Source of the DNA: Phytophthora sp. 'mugwort'
Lineage: Eukaryota > Oomycota > Peronosporomycetes > Peronosporales > Peronosporaceae
Assembly (NCBI GenBank): GCA_033558025.1
Contig: JAUCEF010000006.1
Location: forward strand, 186,001 to 250,000
Direction of reading: 5' to 3'
DNA: 64,000 bases
Shown in pieces: positions 30,701 through 42,714 of this stretch; the stretch's first letter is position 1; every line of letters starts with the position of its first letter. Under the pieces are notes generated by a model. It had not been told where the DNA came from, did not search any database, and was given only the letters and a program-made list of their open reading frames with translations. The position numbers and the translations under genes were made by a program.

Positions 30701-32360
30701 CCTAAACGCCTGTGGAACTCTTGAAGAGTACTCGCTGCGGAGTAGACGTGCTTAGTTCGTTCTGACCTCCATCATCCTCTAGCGCCGCTAGAATCACCTC
30801 TCGAGGTTCTTGGTTCTTGGAGAGAACACCGCGGTTCACCACGAGCACGTTGTTAACCAAGTCGACGTTAAACACTACATGCCCCCCGTTCATTGTCTCC
30901 AGCACTCGTTGGGTTCTTCTACGGCCTATCCTGTATCGTTTCGCATCCAGTCTCCCGTAGGTAATGAGGTTGTGAGTAAGACCCTTGGCGTAGTATACTT
31001 CGGTGAGCTTGATATTTTGCTCCTTCTTTCCGACAACAACTCTAAGCGTGACTGAACCTCTCTTAGGGATAGTGGGCGGCTCTCCATTCGGCTGCACGCA
31101 TGCACCATCCGCTGGTTCTACGCCATCAAGCCAGTCTTCGTTCCCCATAAGATGCTGACTCGACCCACTGCCAAGTCTCCAATAGTTTAGGTTGCTGGCT
31201 AATGTCAAAGTCACTGCCAAAGTAAAATCCGCTTCAGTCGCATTTGGTACCTTGCGAGTACCGTTGGGACAGTCGACTCGAAGATGTCCACTATCGCCGC
31301 ACTCATAACATTTCCGGCTTTCACGCCTACGCGTATCGCGCACTGCGTTTGCCACGTCTCTTCCTACGCGTTCTTCTCACCGGCTGCCTCCCATATTGTG
31401 CGAAATGCGCAAGCTCTTCCGCTTGTTGCATATGATTCATTCGCGCACCGTCTACCTTTGCCATTAACACCGTTCGCATGTCGTCCGACGCGTACTGTAC
31501 TATGTTGTTCAGCACCAGGTACTCGGCTCCTCCACCAGACGCTTTGGCTATTGCGACCAGATACAAGAAATGTTCGGTCCAGGACCGATTCGGATCCTTG
31601 GCCCTGGTGAACAACTGCATTGCTGGTGCTGGCGTAATGTGGGTCTTAAAAGCTTCCAGCATTTTCTCCATGGCGTATTGTAGTGTGGGTAGTTATCCCC
31701 ACCACGTTTCCAATTGCTTGGTATAGTAGCGCTCCGCCATTCCTTGAAGATAGTGTCCGAGTCAATCCACCTTGACATCCTCCGGCCAGGCGAAACCACA
31801 TGCCGACTGAGCCAGCACAACTTGACGTTCGAAACGCTTTTCTCCATTCCAAAAGTCCTGACCCTAGGTCCGCGTACAGCTCCTTTCCGTCAAAGGATGG
31901 GTAGCCAGTTGCTTTTGCCTGGTGTCGGGGTACCTGACACAATGGCCCTGAACTCCCCCGCCACCTGCTCCACCGTTGGGACCACCGCCGCCTACACCAC
32001 CACCTTCATTTCGGACAACAGCAACCGGCGGTACGTTTGGATGTGGTCCCCTCATAGCTCGCTGCTGCTGTACTGCAGCGGCAGCATACAGCTCTTGTAG
32101 TTGTGACCTTGGTACTCCATATCCGGGCTGCTGTTGCCCGAAAAAATATATACTGGGGCTGTGCCGACGGGTGCCGTTTCTTCGCTGGCGGAGTCGCCAC
32201 CGGGGTGCCAACAAGCGAGTCCAAGTGCATCCTCGGGCCTCGGCCCAGCGCTGACTCGAACAAACTCGAGCTTATTTCAGGCGTCATAGGATGATCATTC
32301 GTTTGCATGCGCGCATGCCCGTCTACAATTACTGCTCTACAGCACCGTGGGCTTGACATG
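27772..32360 (-). mobile_element. Ty1/copia retrotransposon, internal region, broken
   Basis: Domain order on the minus strand is gag, zinc knuckle, protease, integrase, RT, RNase H, which defines copia. Gag lies at about 32214-31327. A CYECGDSGHLRVDC knuckle and a protease-like WRLGSGSSQHL follow at 31355-30702. Integrase fragments at 30600-30015 include NGKAERMHMTIMNMARCMV. RT fragments at 29236-28469 include VGVYVDDLLVTS (YVDD intact). The RNase H part (28457-28059) has GYSDADFAADKVDRTSVTGG. Stops and frameshifts occur throughout. From 31115 upward the element lies inside the giant inverted repeat, whereas its RT and RNase H part lies outside the portion visible twice. Confidence 0.85.
28059..29236 (-). 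pseudogene. Copia RT/RNase H fragments
   Basis: RT blocks: DIPNAYVKAKKEAELRNVFL before the catalytic YVDD, then LGLAHKVLGMRVNYD and LVGSLLWLAQCTRPDIAYAV, the conserved end of copia RT. RNase H: YSDADFAADK, then TCKQSGVSISTMEVEFTAAS and KAKHIDVGIKFV, the standard copia tail. Frames break at about 29040 and 28460. Confidence 0.8.
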
Positions 32361-34514
32361 AGGTTGGCCCTACTGCTCTAGGACCGCTGGACCTTGTCCA
32401 GGACATGCTGCCTTCAGTGCACCGCAAAGGGATGACGTGCAGTTGGCCCTCAACCGCAATCGCCCTGCGGATTGGCCTACGTGCGACACAGAGTCTCTGC
32501 GCAAGTTCATGGGCTTGAAGAGAACTCGTACACCTACTGGTATTGTACCTATACCTCAGCCTATACCTCAGCGCTGTGTCAGACCGTACTGTATGATTGA
32601 GCAATATTGCATGGTACGTTACCCATTCTTCCCGCCTGATGTGCTGTGCGCCAAAACCCTGTACCGAGAGATCGAGGCGTCTACTTTTGTAAAGTCGCTC
32701 GATGACGACCTGACGTCGCCGCCGTACCGACAGACAGCATCTCCTACCACGACAATGGGCGGGCTACAACACTGCGTCATCGATAGCACCCAGTGGTGAA
32801 GAGGACGAGGCACTGCTGAGCTCCAGCAGCGAGGTGGGTACTTCCTGACTGCACCTATAGGTGCAGTCAGTATAGCAGACGCCAGTACTGACGGGCGCTA
32901 CGCCAACACCCTCCAAGCGCCTGGAAAAGAAACGAGCTACTGGTGCGTGCACTACAAATAATGCATGGATCCTTATGCTATACAAATTGTATGAAAATGA
33001 CAGCTCCACTCTATCACGTTGTACTGTAGCCGCGACCTGACAACATCACTCGATCCCATCAGAGCTTGTGGCAATGAGCGAGCAGCTAAAGCGCAGATTC
33101 ACCTGCGTTCAGTCTCTACAGCAGAAAAGCCAGCCAAAATCGACACGTCCTACACCAGCCCAGTGAACCTGATACCACTCTTCGAGTGGATCGAGGAGCG
33201 CGCAGATGCAATACCGAGTGGAGAAGGACGACCGAGAGGAGCAGCGCCGCATCGAGTATCGGAAGCTGACCGTCGCACACACGAGGGAGCGGATAGGGAG
33301 TCACAGTGCCGCGAGGTGCTCATGGCCACGATGGCAAGTTTCATCGAAAAAATAGAAGCAGCGACAAACAACCGAAGTATAATCAAGAGGTTAGCCTAAA
33401 ACCGATCGATCCGGACCAATATCAGTGCAGCGAACCCGATCGTTATAGATGCTGTAGATGTACTCCAACCGAATTTGGTGTTTGTGCTGGTCAAACGGCT
33501 TCGGGAGCATGAGCTGGCCGTAGCATTTTGGCGCAGAGCCTATTCTCCACTCTGCGGCTTGCATCAGCTCGACGATCGCGTTGTTGAGAGCGAGAAGAGC
33601 AGGGCGGCACCCATTGACACGCCCCAAGTCGCCGTCCTTCAACAAGAGAGCCACGATCTAGCCGGTGCTGCAGCATCCAATTGCCACAGGGAAGGCAGAG
33701 CCAGCAACGGCGCCTGTTCCATGCTCCGTGACCGTGGAGGCGGCGCACTTGTCTTGTAGGAAGCGTCTTATCGCTCCGTCATTTCACGACCCTGGGCAGT
33801 TGTGGCGTCCCCACCCGGGGGTGCCGTCGACGGCGTAGCAGAGAGTACCCGTCACCAATGTAGAGTGAAGCCAATCTGGGTAGAGTAAAAATAATACTTA
33901 GTAAAGGCTGCCGCGAGCTGTGGAGAGATATAACGTAATAGAGTGCGTTCGGTAAGTAAGAACGAGGGGAGTCTGCACGCGTAGTTTTTTGTCCGTTGAC
34001 ATGTCCCAATACGCATTCACCAGAGGCTCGTCAGAGGCTCGTTAGCCTGTGTCAGAGCAGACCGCTCAAGCGGTGTTTCTTTTTAGGGAAAACGAATGCT
34101 AGCATCAGGAAGCAGTTTTAGGCACGCATTGGGCGCAGGCTCCGCCTTCCAGAAGTACTCCCGAAAGTCGACGGGGTACCCCAAATAGCTCGCATAAAGT
34201 CTTGTGCTCAACCGCAGCTGTGTAAAAAAACAAAAGACAACCTAGAACAGCGTGCTTATATATGAGTTGGTGGACGACCACGCTTCCCTGATCCGCTTTT
34301 CACTGTGTAGTGTTGCTCGAAAAGCATCAGAAGGTAGCTGACGGCAGGATATATTCATAGTTCAGACGTAAAGCTATGATGGTCTCGGACACGATAGAGT
34401 ACGTGAAGAATCGATCACACACCAGATATCAGGGGGTTGCGATCAATGAACTCATACAGCGCAAACGCAGTAGGGGCAGTATCTTTCTTCAATGAGCTCT
34501 ATCAGGGTGTCTAA
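32361..34514. other. Unassigned stretch inside left arm
   Basis: No family was recognised. Open frames of up to 126 codons exist on both strands, and none shows a known domain. On the minus strand, ATTGGTGAC at about 33851-33859 after a CTCTACA looks like an LTR end plus primer-binding site of an LTR element, and the RSMEQAP-like segment just after it could be a gag start. A repeated GAGGCTCGT pair lies near 34023-34044. It is probably leader or LTR DNA of one or more decayed retroelements. Confidence 0.35.
32845..32870. repeat. Perfect 26-bp palindrome (left arm)
   Basis: CTGACTGCACC-TATA-GGTGCAGTCAG reads the same on both strands. Mirrored at 62245-62270. Confidence 0.9.
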
Positions 34515-34830
34515 TGTGACGGGGCACACAACGCCTTCCGCACAGGAAGTGTAACTCCCAGAGAGTATAGAAACACTCAGTGAATGACAGTTCACAAGTC
34601 CCTGGTCTGAAGGGACTGTTACCAAATTAGGAAAACATAAGACTGAATATATTTATAGGTGATCCCTTTGAATGCTCTACATACTAACTGTAAGTCACCG
34701 ATAAAGTATCCTAGATATTTTCCTATTGGGTGGCTATGAGGTCCTTGAATTGGGTACCCATCCGTGACGTCATTGCAGTGACGTCTTAGTGATGTTGGCT
34801 ACATCACTAGCGATACTTGAGTACAACACC
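34515..34830 (-). repeat. Gypsy LTR, low-coordinate copy (3' LTR), left arm
   Basis: It begins TGTGACGGGGCACACAAC and shares with 42160-42470 the blocks TTCACAAGTCCCTGGTCTGA, GGGACTGTTACCAAATTAGG, GACTGAATATATTTAT and CTATTGGGTGG, in order and direct orientation. By eye about one base in seven differs. Similarity ends after the ACATCACT block, so the far boundary is uncertain. Confidence 0.75.
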
Positions 34831-36410
34831 TCTGAAGGGTGACTTGGCACTCTTCATGCAACCCTGTTACGTCCTTCACACTGAGGTTTGTTTTACCGAC
34901 CATCCAGGACATGCGTAAGGAAGTTGCCGCCTTTCACTCTTCAAGTCGAAAGACATCGAATTCGCTGCGGTGGTTCCGCAGCTGGCTCATTTCTGTTTGA
35001 GCACCGAGCACTTCAACGTGCTCTCGTCTTCTCGGCCTTCACGTCAGTCTCAAGCATAACTATGACTCGTTTAGCAGCGGTGTGCAAGCGCCTGCTAAGC
35101 CTGTTGCTTCCAGATAGCAGGCTAAGAGCTCTAAGCCGTCTGGCAAAAGGCTCGACTGCTAAGAGATCCACCAAGGTGGCATCCAAGGTGGCTTCCAAGG
35201 TGCTCGAGCCGCCTCCGAAGGCTTCCGAGCGTCTTGGGGACTTTGAGGATGACGGGACAAGTATCCCATGTCCTGGGTGGCAATGACCTCAGGGACCCGC
35301 CCTTAAGGGGTCTGACGATGACCGAGCCAGTCCGACTCGCTTGGGTCGCGTACGCCGCTACCCAGCGGGTACGGCGACGATGGCGACGCGCCCAATACAC
35401 CTGAACGTCAGGGAGTCCTGTTGGCTCAGCCAGGGAGAACGAAGAGAAACCTCGCCCTCGGATTAAGAACTTGACGCACGCTGATGTCTCCGCCCGCATC
35501 AAGGCTACGAAGGCAGCAGCAGCCTCAGAAGTTAGCCGTAAGCGGCGGGCAGTTTCCCGGCCTCCGCTCCGTGGAGGTTTGGGGGCCATAATTTATACAG
35601 ATAAGGGACTTTTTAGCTCCTCTTCCGACAAGGAGGAAGAGGGCCAAGTCGGCCGAGAGATCGCTAACGATATCGGCGGGTAGCAGTCGGAGTACCAGAC
35701 GGCTCGTCACAAAAGAGTGCGTGCCCCGGCGAACCGGTCGCCTGTGATGAAGTATTCTCCTCCTGTCCGTGGGGGGCCGCCTTACGCTTCCGGGTGCTTC
35801 CTGCTAGAGGGGGCCGCGGAGCTGATGCTTACTCGGATCAGCGCCCTTCACCTCGGGTCCTCCTCGGTGGGCGCTCTTCCAAGGGTGCGTTTGCGCGCCA
35901 CCTGGTGGGCAAGTAGCCCCTGTTCCAACAGGATTTGGGTGCTGCTAGGTGCGTGCTCCTGTCACCGCACCATATTCCTCTCAAAGTATTCACGAGCCGG
36001 CGAAAGAAGCCGGAGATCTGGTCGGGACTTCGACCTATGTGGGGTTATCCAACCGTGATGACCCCACACTGTGACTCCTTCCAAGCGTCAGAGGCCGTGT
36101 TCTGGATGTGGGCAGCTACGCGCTGCTCGCAAGGGCAACTTCATGTTTTCCGGCAGGGTCTCACGCTGGAGGCCATCCTTGACCTCCAAGATCTCCGCAT
36201 TGCGTTTGCTCATGCGGAAGGCTAACGGCAGCTTTCTAACGAGCTGCAGAAGCATCCTTAGGATGCTTCTAGCGCTCATGATTAGTGCGGGTATGGTCTT
36301 GACCACATCCCATTCGGGCAAGTAAGCCCAAACTACTTACGAAGCCGTCACCGACTCTGTTCCCAGATCGCGATAGTCTGCGGACAATCATCGTGGAGCC
36401 GTTCAATCGG
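34831..36410 (-). other. Region between gypsy chromodomain and 3' LTR, left arm
   Basis: About 1.6 kb with no pol homology. It contains one candidate accessory ORF (35131-35589) and otherwise no recognisable content. Confidence 0.5.
35131..35589 (-). CDS. Candidate accessory ORF of the gypsy element (left arm)
   Basis: 152 codons from an ATG 10 bases after a TATAAATT-like box. The product begins with RETARRLRLTSEAAAAFVAL, is Arg-rich with an RRHRRRTRW patch, and has no recognised domain. The frame is kept intact in the right-arm copy with one residue changed. It could be a second gag-like or nucleic-acid-binding protein, or the gag start of a second nested element. Function unknown. Confidence 0.4.
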   Translation of the reverse strand: MAPKPPRSGGRETARRLRLTSEAAAAFVALMRAETSACVKFLIRGRGFSSFSLAEPTGLPDVQVYWARRHRRRTRWVAAYATQASRTGSVIVRPLKGGSLRSLPPRTWDTCPVILKVPKTLGSLRRRLEHLGSHLGCHLGGSLSSRAFCQTA

Positions 36411-39400
36411 CTACCAGGAGCACTCATCCTCCGAGTACCCCCTCCATTTCACGCGAAGCTGGCACATCCCTTGAATGCGCTGCTCGTGAAGCACACGCTC
36501 CATGTGGTAGTGGGTCTCCCGATTACGGTCAAGGAGAGGAGGCGGCGCCATCGTACGAGTACGAATATGAGGTCCGCCCCTCCGTCCTGTCTCAGGACCA
36601 GGTGTGCTGTCTTCGGCTCCATCTCGGGCCGTTGACGCCGTTCTTCGTCGCCGAGTTCTTTCGCCGGGAATTGCGCTTGGGCTCGGTGAGGGCGGGTTGC
36701 CCACGCCGGGAAATCTGGGATCTATTGGCCGATTCGTGACGACGTAAGTCGTCTGGCAGACGACTTGTCGGCGCTTGAAGGTCGGGTCGACCGTCGAACC
36801 AATGACGTGGACGAGGCTTTCCGACGTCTGGATGCCCTTTGGGTGTCCGTGGACCGTGTCCAGCGGGAAGTGTACCGCCTTTGGGACATCCTGCGGTCTG
36901 TGCCCCAGGCGGGATATTCCCAGCCTTACCAGTTATGGCCCATACTCGTCGTATGAAGCCGGGTTCCTTTCTATGCCCTTCCGCGGTCTCGCAAGGAACC
37001 TGGGCTTCTAGCGCTTGGCGCGCTCAGAGAGAAGAGTCGCAGCCTCGCTTTGAAGATCTGGGGCCTGTGAGCCCTGCGGATCATGGTACCGCTAGAGTCG
37101 GCCCACGTAAAACGTCGGGTGGGTCGTCATCGACTTCGGCAGGTCAATGGTATATGCCGCATCATGCCTGGCCAGGACCGCGAAGGGTCCAATGAAGCGG
37201 TGCTTCAACATGTTGCTCCCAACGGAACTTACCGTGGGAAGTGGTAGGTTCCTGGTGTCTAACTAACTCACCCACATTAAACACGTTTAAGTTTCCCCTT
37301 CCATTCTTGTCAGAGTACTCCTTCTGTATGTCCTGTGCTGCTGCCATGATGTCGCGGGAGGCTGATTATGTTCAACCTTGTGTCTATAAAAGACTCCACT
37401 TGTTTCCGCAAGGAAACCGATCTCATTTCCGAGGCCCCAGAGGAAATGGCTTTCCGGGTCTTTCCCCCACTTCGAACTGAAGACGGGGTGCTGCCTCGAA
37501 AAAAACGTGAGCGGCATCCATGGATGGCGTAAGCCATTCAGGTTGAACGGGGTATACCCTGTCGATGCGTGAACCGCATTGTTGTGTGCAAAATCAACTA
37601 ATGGCAGACGTTCTGACCAAGAGCGAGGAGATGCTGCGTAGAGTTTCCTCAAGCACAAGGTGGACACGTTCCGTCTGCCCATCCGGTTAAGGATGATCGG
37701 CAGTGACATGTGCAGCCTCGTTCCAAGTAGTTGGAACAGCGTTCGCCAAAACGCAGCGGCAAACCGAGGGTCACGATCCGATACAATCGTCTCTGGCAGA
37801 CCATGATGACGGAAAACGCCATCCAGGAACAGCTTTGCAGCCTGTTCCCCGGTCACGGTATCTTTGACCGAAGTAAGATGCACCATCCTGCTCAGACGGC
37901 ACACGAACACCAAGATGCCGGTGTTTCCGTGGCCATCCGCCGGAAGTCCAATGATGAAGTCTAGACTCATCGACTTCCAGCAGTCCGCTAGAACGGGCAG
38001 GCTCTGCAGAGGAGACGAGGCGTGCCCCGCGGTTTCACCCGCTGACATGTTTCACATGTCTTCACGTACTGTGCAACCCACTTGTACATGTGGGTTCACC
38101 AAAAGTACTGAGAGACCGATTGGAAGGTCTTCTCGCGGCCCAAGTGACCGCTGGACGGCGCATCGTGCGCCCCCTGAAGGATGTCAAACCTGAGATCCTC
38201 GTCGTATGGTACGACTACCCGTGGGGGTTCATGTGGCTCTACTCGATAGTAGAGCAGACCATCAGCAAATTTCTGACGTGGCGTGAGCCACTCGACCTTG
38301 GCTTCCTTGCCAGCGGCCAGGAAATGCACCAGAGATGCCAGGGCTTGGTCGCCCCGATACGCATGCGTATTTGATCGTACAGATCTGTCGTGGCACGGCT
38401 TATGTGCGCCAGCTCATAGTCCGCCTGCATGACAAGGAATCAGCAACCACGCTGGGCTTACCAGGCTTGTACACAACGCGCAAGTTGTATTCCGCGAAGA
38501 AAGACATCCATTTCGCCATCCGTTGGGACAGATGGGGCGAACTTGTCGCCGTCCGTAAGGATGCGTGATCTGTGTAGATCACAAAGGGCTGTGATCCCAG
38601 GAGGTGCACCTGGAACTTGACAAGGGTCCACATCATGGCAAGCAGCTCCTTGTCATGAACGGGGTAGTCCGTTCGGCAGCCTTGAGCTGCCTGGACTGAA
38701 ACGAGATCACTCGTTAACGTCCTGCTGGATCGTGTTGCAGCAATGCACACCCGATTGATTAATCAGATGCATCGCAGACGACGCTGAACGGCTCGTCTCA
38801 TCCGGCAGTGCCAGGACAGGCGCCTTTTGAAGGCTTGCCTTGACATTGTTAAAGGCTTCCTGGTGCTCACGCCACCAGTTCCAGTCGGTAGCCTTCTTTA
38901 AAAGATCCGACAAGGGTCTAGCCAGACCCGCGTACCCTTCGCTGTACTTATGGAGGTAGTTGGCCAAGTACCCCCACTTCCTCAGGTCCTTCTGGGACCT
39001 TGGCGTTGGCCAAGCCGAAATGGCCTTGACCTTCTCCGGGTCGGCTCGAACGCCGACGTTGCTAACGAAGCAACCGAGCACATAGCTTGGTCGCTCTCAT
39101 GACCTCCAACATTCGACGGAAGTGCTCCAAATGCACCTCCATAGCCATCTTGCCTCCATCGGTACGGATAAGGACGAAGATGTCGCCGAAGTACGACTGT
39201 GCGTACGCACGCAGTGGTCTAAACAACTGCGTGACCAGCCCCTGTGGCATCACCAGCCACTCCCAGAGCATACCGCTCAGGGTGCTCACTGCGGTGAGCG
39301 CGATGTCGCTCTCGCGCGTCGGAATCTGGTAGTACCATCCACCAGATCCAGGCGCTGTATAACTTGCACCCAGCCATGTTGTTAACAACACATCCTTTTG

Positions 39401-42159
39401 CGGGATGGGTGTCTGGGCCGACCCCGTCGCGCTGTTTAACTTATTGAAAGCATGAACAAGACGTCACTTCCCGTTCGGCTTCCGAACGCAGAAGGTTGTC
39501 GTCAAGTGCGGGGATTTCGATTTCCGCTCCATGCCTGCCTTGGCTTTTGCGGCGAAGAAGGCATCAATGACCTCGCATTACTCGCGAGGCAGTGGCCATT
39601 GTCAGGCGACAAAATACTTTGTGCCCGGAACGAGATCAATCTCGTGCCTATTCCACGATCCGGTGGGAGTTGGGACGGTGGATCCTTGGACACCACGTCC
39701 TCGAAATCTTTCATCAAAGGATAAACGGGATCTTCCGGTTCTGAGATTCTCAGAACCCAGGCGTGAGGCGCGCTTGGAGGAGAATGCCTCCAGGACGCCC
39801 TCGTCCATAACATAGGAGGAATTCAATTCTTCAGGAGTGGACGCTTGCTTGAAGAGTACCACCTCCACGATTTCTCCTGCTTTCAGGTCGGCCAGGAAAT
39901 CTGTCGGCGTCAAGTTTTCGCGGTTCAGGAGCTCTGACACCTCTGGCAGCGGCTCTAGCTGGATGCCGCCTGCCTTGACCCGATGGCCGGTCCCGCTGTC
40001 GAGGGTGTGATAACGCCCTTGGACTTGCCTCGTCGGAAGAACCCGGGCCCTGGTTCCGAGTCGCTTGAAGCGACTCCAGTCTGGAGTTACTTTAGACTCG
40101 ACTTGCGATGTCGATTATGTCGTCGACGGCAGCCGCGACGTGGTACTCTGTTACCCACGTATGTGGACGTTTTATTGAACACGTCCAAAACCTCTAGGTC
40201 TTCGCGTGAAACATGATTACCCACACAAGAAGCGCGTTCCGCCGCTTCTTCTTCAGTTATGGTCTTGGCGACCTGGGGTGAAACAAGGTTACACACACAG
40301 GAAGTTCCTCGCGCATCTTCCTCGCCAGTTTCAGTTTTGGTGACGTGGTATAGACCTTGGTTACCCACCTGGTCGGTGCCACCTGGCACCGCCACTCTTG
40401 AAGCCTCCACCGTCGGTCTACATTCCGGCGGGGAGGTCCAGGGCTATCCTGTAAGGACCACCGCACTCGACCAGTTGCAGCTTCTGCTGCCACCGCTTCT
40501 AGGGAGTCGCTCAATACGTCGGCGGCTAAAATAATTTCACTGGATGCTCCTGCATCCCGGCGCCCTTTCGGACGCCCCAGTTCCTGGCAGAGGTGGGGAC
40601 ATGACTCACCAATGATCTGCCAGTAACTGCGGGCGGGATGGCCCCCATGGCTTTGTTTCGCCAATCGATCCATGACTTATGTTTCTCGAGCCAGGGCATG
40701 CATGCCCAGGATCAAGTCATACTTGTCCATCTTTAGGACAGTACACTGCTCTATGCTGTCGAAGTCCTCGAACTTCACAGCTAGATCCACATGGTCTTGG
40801 GAACGGTAATTACCGTTCTGTCGACCAGTTTTACCGAGACTTCCCGTTGCTTTTGCTTTCTCGTAAAGGATCGGCCAACTTGTTGCTGCTCTCCGCAACA
40901 GTCTGGTGTCGTGCGAAGTTCTTCGACGCCCCGGAGTCTATGACTCGAAAGGGATGGGTATATCCCCATATACTTACGTGTACTACTAGCAGCCCAACGC
41001 TGCCCTTCACCAATTCGAGAGTGCACAGACTCTCAGGGGCGAAGTCTCCATGGTGCGAGCACCCGCGCACCGCTCATGAAGACTTAGATATTCCCCAGTA
41101 GGGCGCACCGCCCCAACTGGTGTCCTGTGTTCCCCTGCCCATGGTGTCGCGGCCTTTGCCAGTGATCCTTGACCGCGATAGGCTCGGCAGGAAACGTTTT
41201 CGTTGCCCCCCCCCACAGACACACCCAGGACAGCCACGTGCCATGTGCTTACCACAGCTATAAAAACAAAACAGCGAATATCGTGCTGCTCGGCGTGCTT
41301 AAGTTCCATGGGAACTGCTCCGCTGAGCCCCCCGCGACCTGGTGTCGCTGACCCTGGCCACATCGCCGCCGGCGTGCGTGCCTGGCGGTGGCTATATTCC
41401 TCTTGGAGGGCTACATGGATCGCCTCCTCCAGCGTATTGGCCTGATCCCGAAATAGCTGGGTGCGGGCCGGGCCTACTCTTAGGCCATCCATGAACACCG
41501 TCACCTTGATGTGTTCATGAAGCGGGTTCCCACGAGGGATTCGGTGAGCATCCGCATCTCCTGTATGTACTCGTGCAGCTCACTTCTTCTGTGTTTACAT
41601 GACAGGAAGCGTGACCGCTGGCGGTACTCATAGTTCGAAGGGAGGACCGCGGCTCTACGCTGCTCACGCAGCTGAGCTCAGGATGCGAAGCATCCAGGCG
41701 TTGTTGCCCACGTATACGCCCAATTCTTAGCACAACCGCTAAGGTTGGGAGGGCAAAAGCCACTCCGAGGTGCTCCGAAGAGATGAGAGCCGCATCCATT
41801 GCGAGCTCTACTTCTCGCACCCATAAGTGAAGGTTTTCTCCTTCCTTCCCTTTATATGGGTTTACCTTCAGCCTCAACGGCTTGGGGTAGACCGGTATCG
41901 GCTCTGCGTCCGGAACCTGGTTGCTACGAACATGTTCGATGAGCTCCCGCTCGTACATGTGGAACGCGGTCATGCGCCCGATCTGCTTGCGTTGACGACG
42001 CTGTGCAAGGCATCCATGCCAAAGATGCCAGCCATCTTACGAACGGACTCAAACCGTGAGTCGTTCAGATGAGGAAACTCATTCCGGTCCATGTTGCTAG
42101 GCCCAGAGGTTTCAAGTAATAACCCGCGCAGGTGTGGATTGACTGCAAGTGCTATCAAG
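36411..42159 (-). mobile_element. Ty3/gypsy chromodomain retrotransposon, internal region, left arm
   Basis: Minus-strand order is gag (about 42070-41007, including VKVNPYKGKEGENLHLWV and a zinc knuckle reachable only by a frame change), protease (FRVIDSGASKNFARHQTV, about 40960), RT (39940-38707), RNase H (38750-38400, HDKELLAMMWTLVKFQVHLL), integrase (38330-37287, LDFIIGLPADGHGNTGILVF and DRDPRFAAAFWRT), and a C-terminal chromodomain (36411-36560, ERVLHEQRIQGMCQLRVKW). The chromodomain marks the chromovirus clade, which tends to target heterochromatin. Frame breaks occur in gag, RT and integrase, and the RT catalytic box reads YFGD. Not autonomous. Confidence 0.85.
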
Positions 42160-42470
42160 TGTGACGGGGCACACAACACCTTGTGCACAGGAAGTGTGAC
42201 TTCCGTAGAGTATACAAACTCTCAGTGAACGGCAGTTCACAAGTCCCTGGTCTGAGGGGACTGTTACCAAATTAGGTAGATCTAAGACTGAATATATTTA
42301 TCGGTGACCCTTTTAATGCGTCTACATATTAACTATTAGTCACCTATATATTACCCTAGATGTTAATCTATTGGGTGGTTCTGAGGTCTTTGTACCATAT
42401 GAGTGGTACCCATCCCTGCCTTCATTATCGTGACGTTATAGTGATGCTGGCTACATCACTTAGGCCATTC
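42160..42470 (-). repeat. Gypsy LTR, high-coordinate copy (5' LTR), left arm
   Basis: The partner of 34515-34830, beginning with the same TGTGACGGGGCACACAAC. The gag region starts immediately on its low-coordinate side, as expected for the 5' LTR of a minus-strand element. The outer edge is ill defined and passes into a nested hairpin at 42462-42511. Confidence 0.75.
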
Positions 42471-42714
42471 GGAACCGGGATCGTTTGGGTTCGCGATCCC
42501 AAACATGGCCTGTGATTGGTCAGACTTCATCCGGCTAACTTCGAATCTGTAACCCTGGCGTACCCAGGGCTTTATATCAGCTTCGGTTTACAGATGATAC
42601 TTACAAAGTCGTCGCATGATTGCTGTAGCGCGTTGAACCGGAATAGGCTGCTGTATGTGGGTCAATATGGAGCTACAATATCTCATACAGTAGCAATATC
42701 TAGATGGGATTCTG

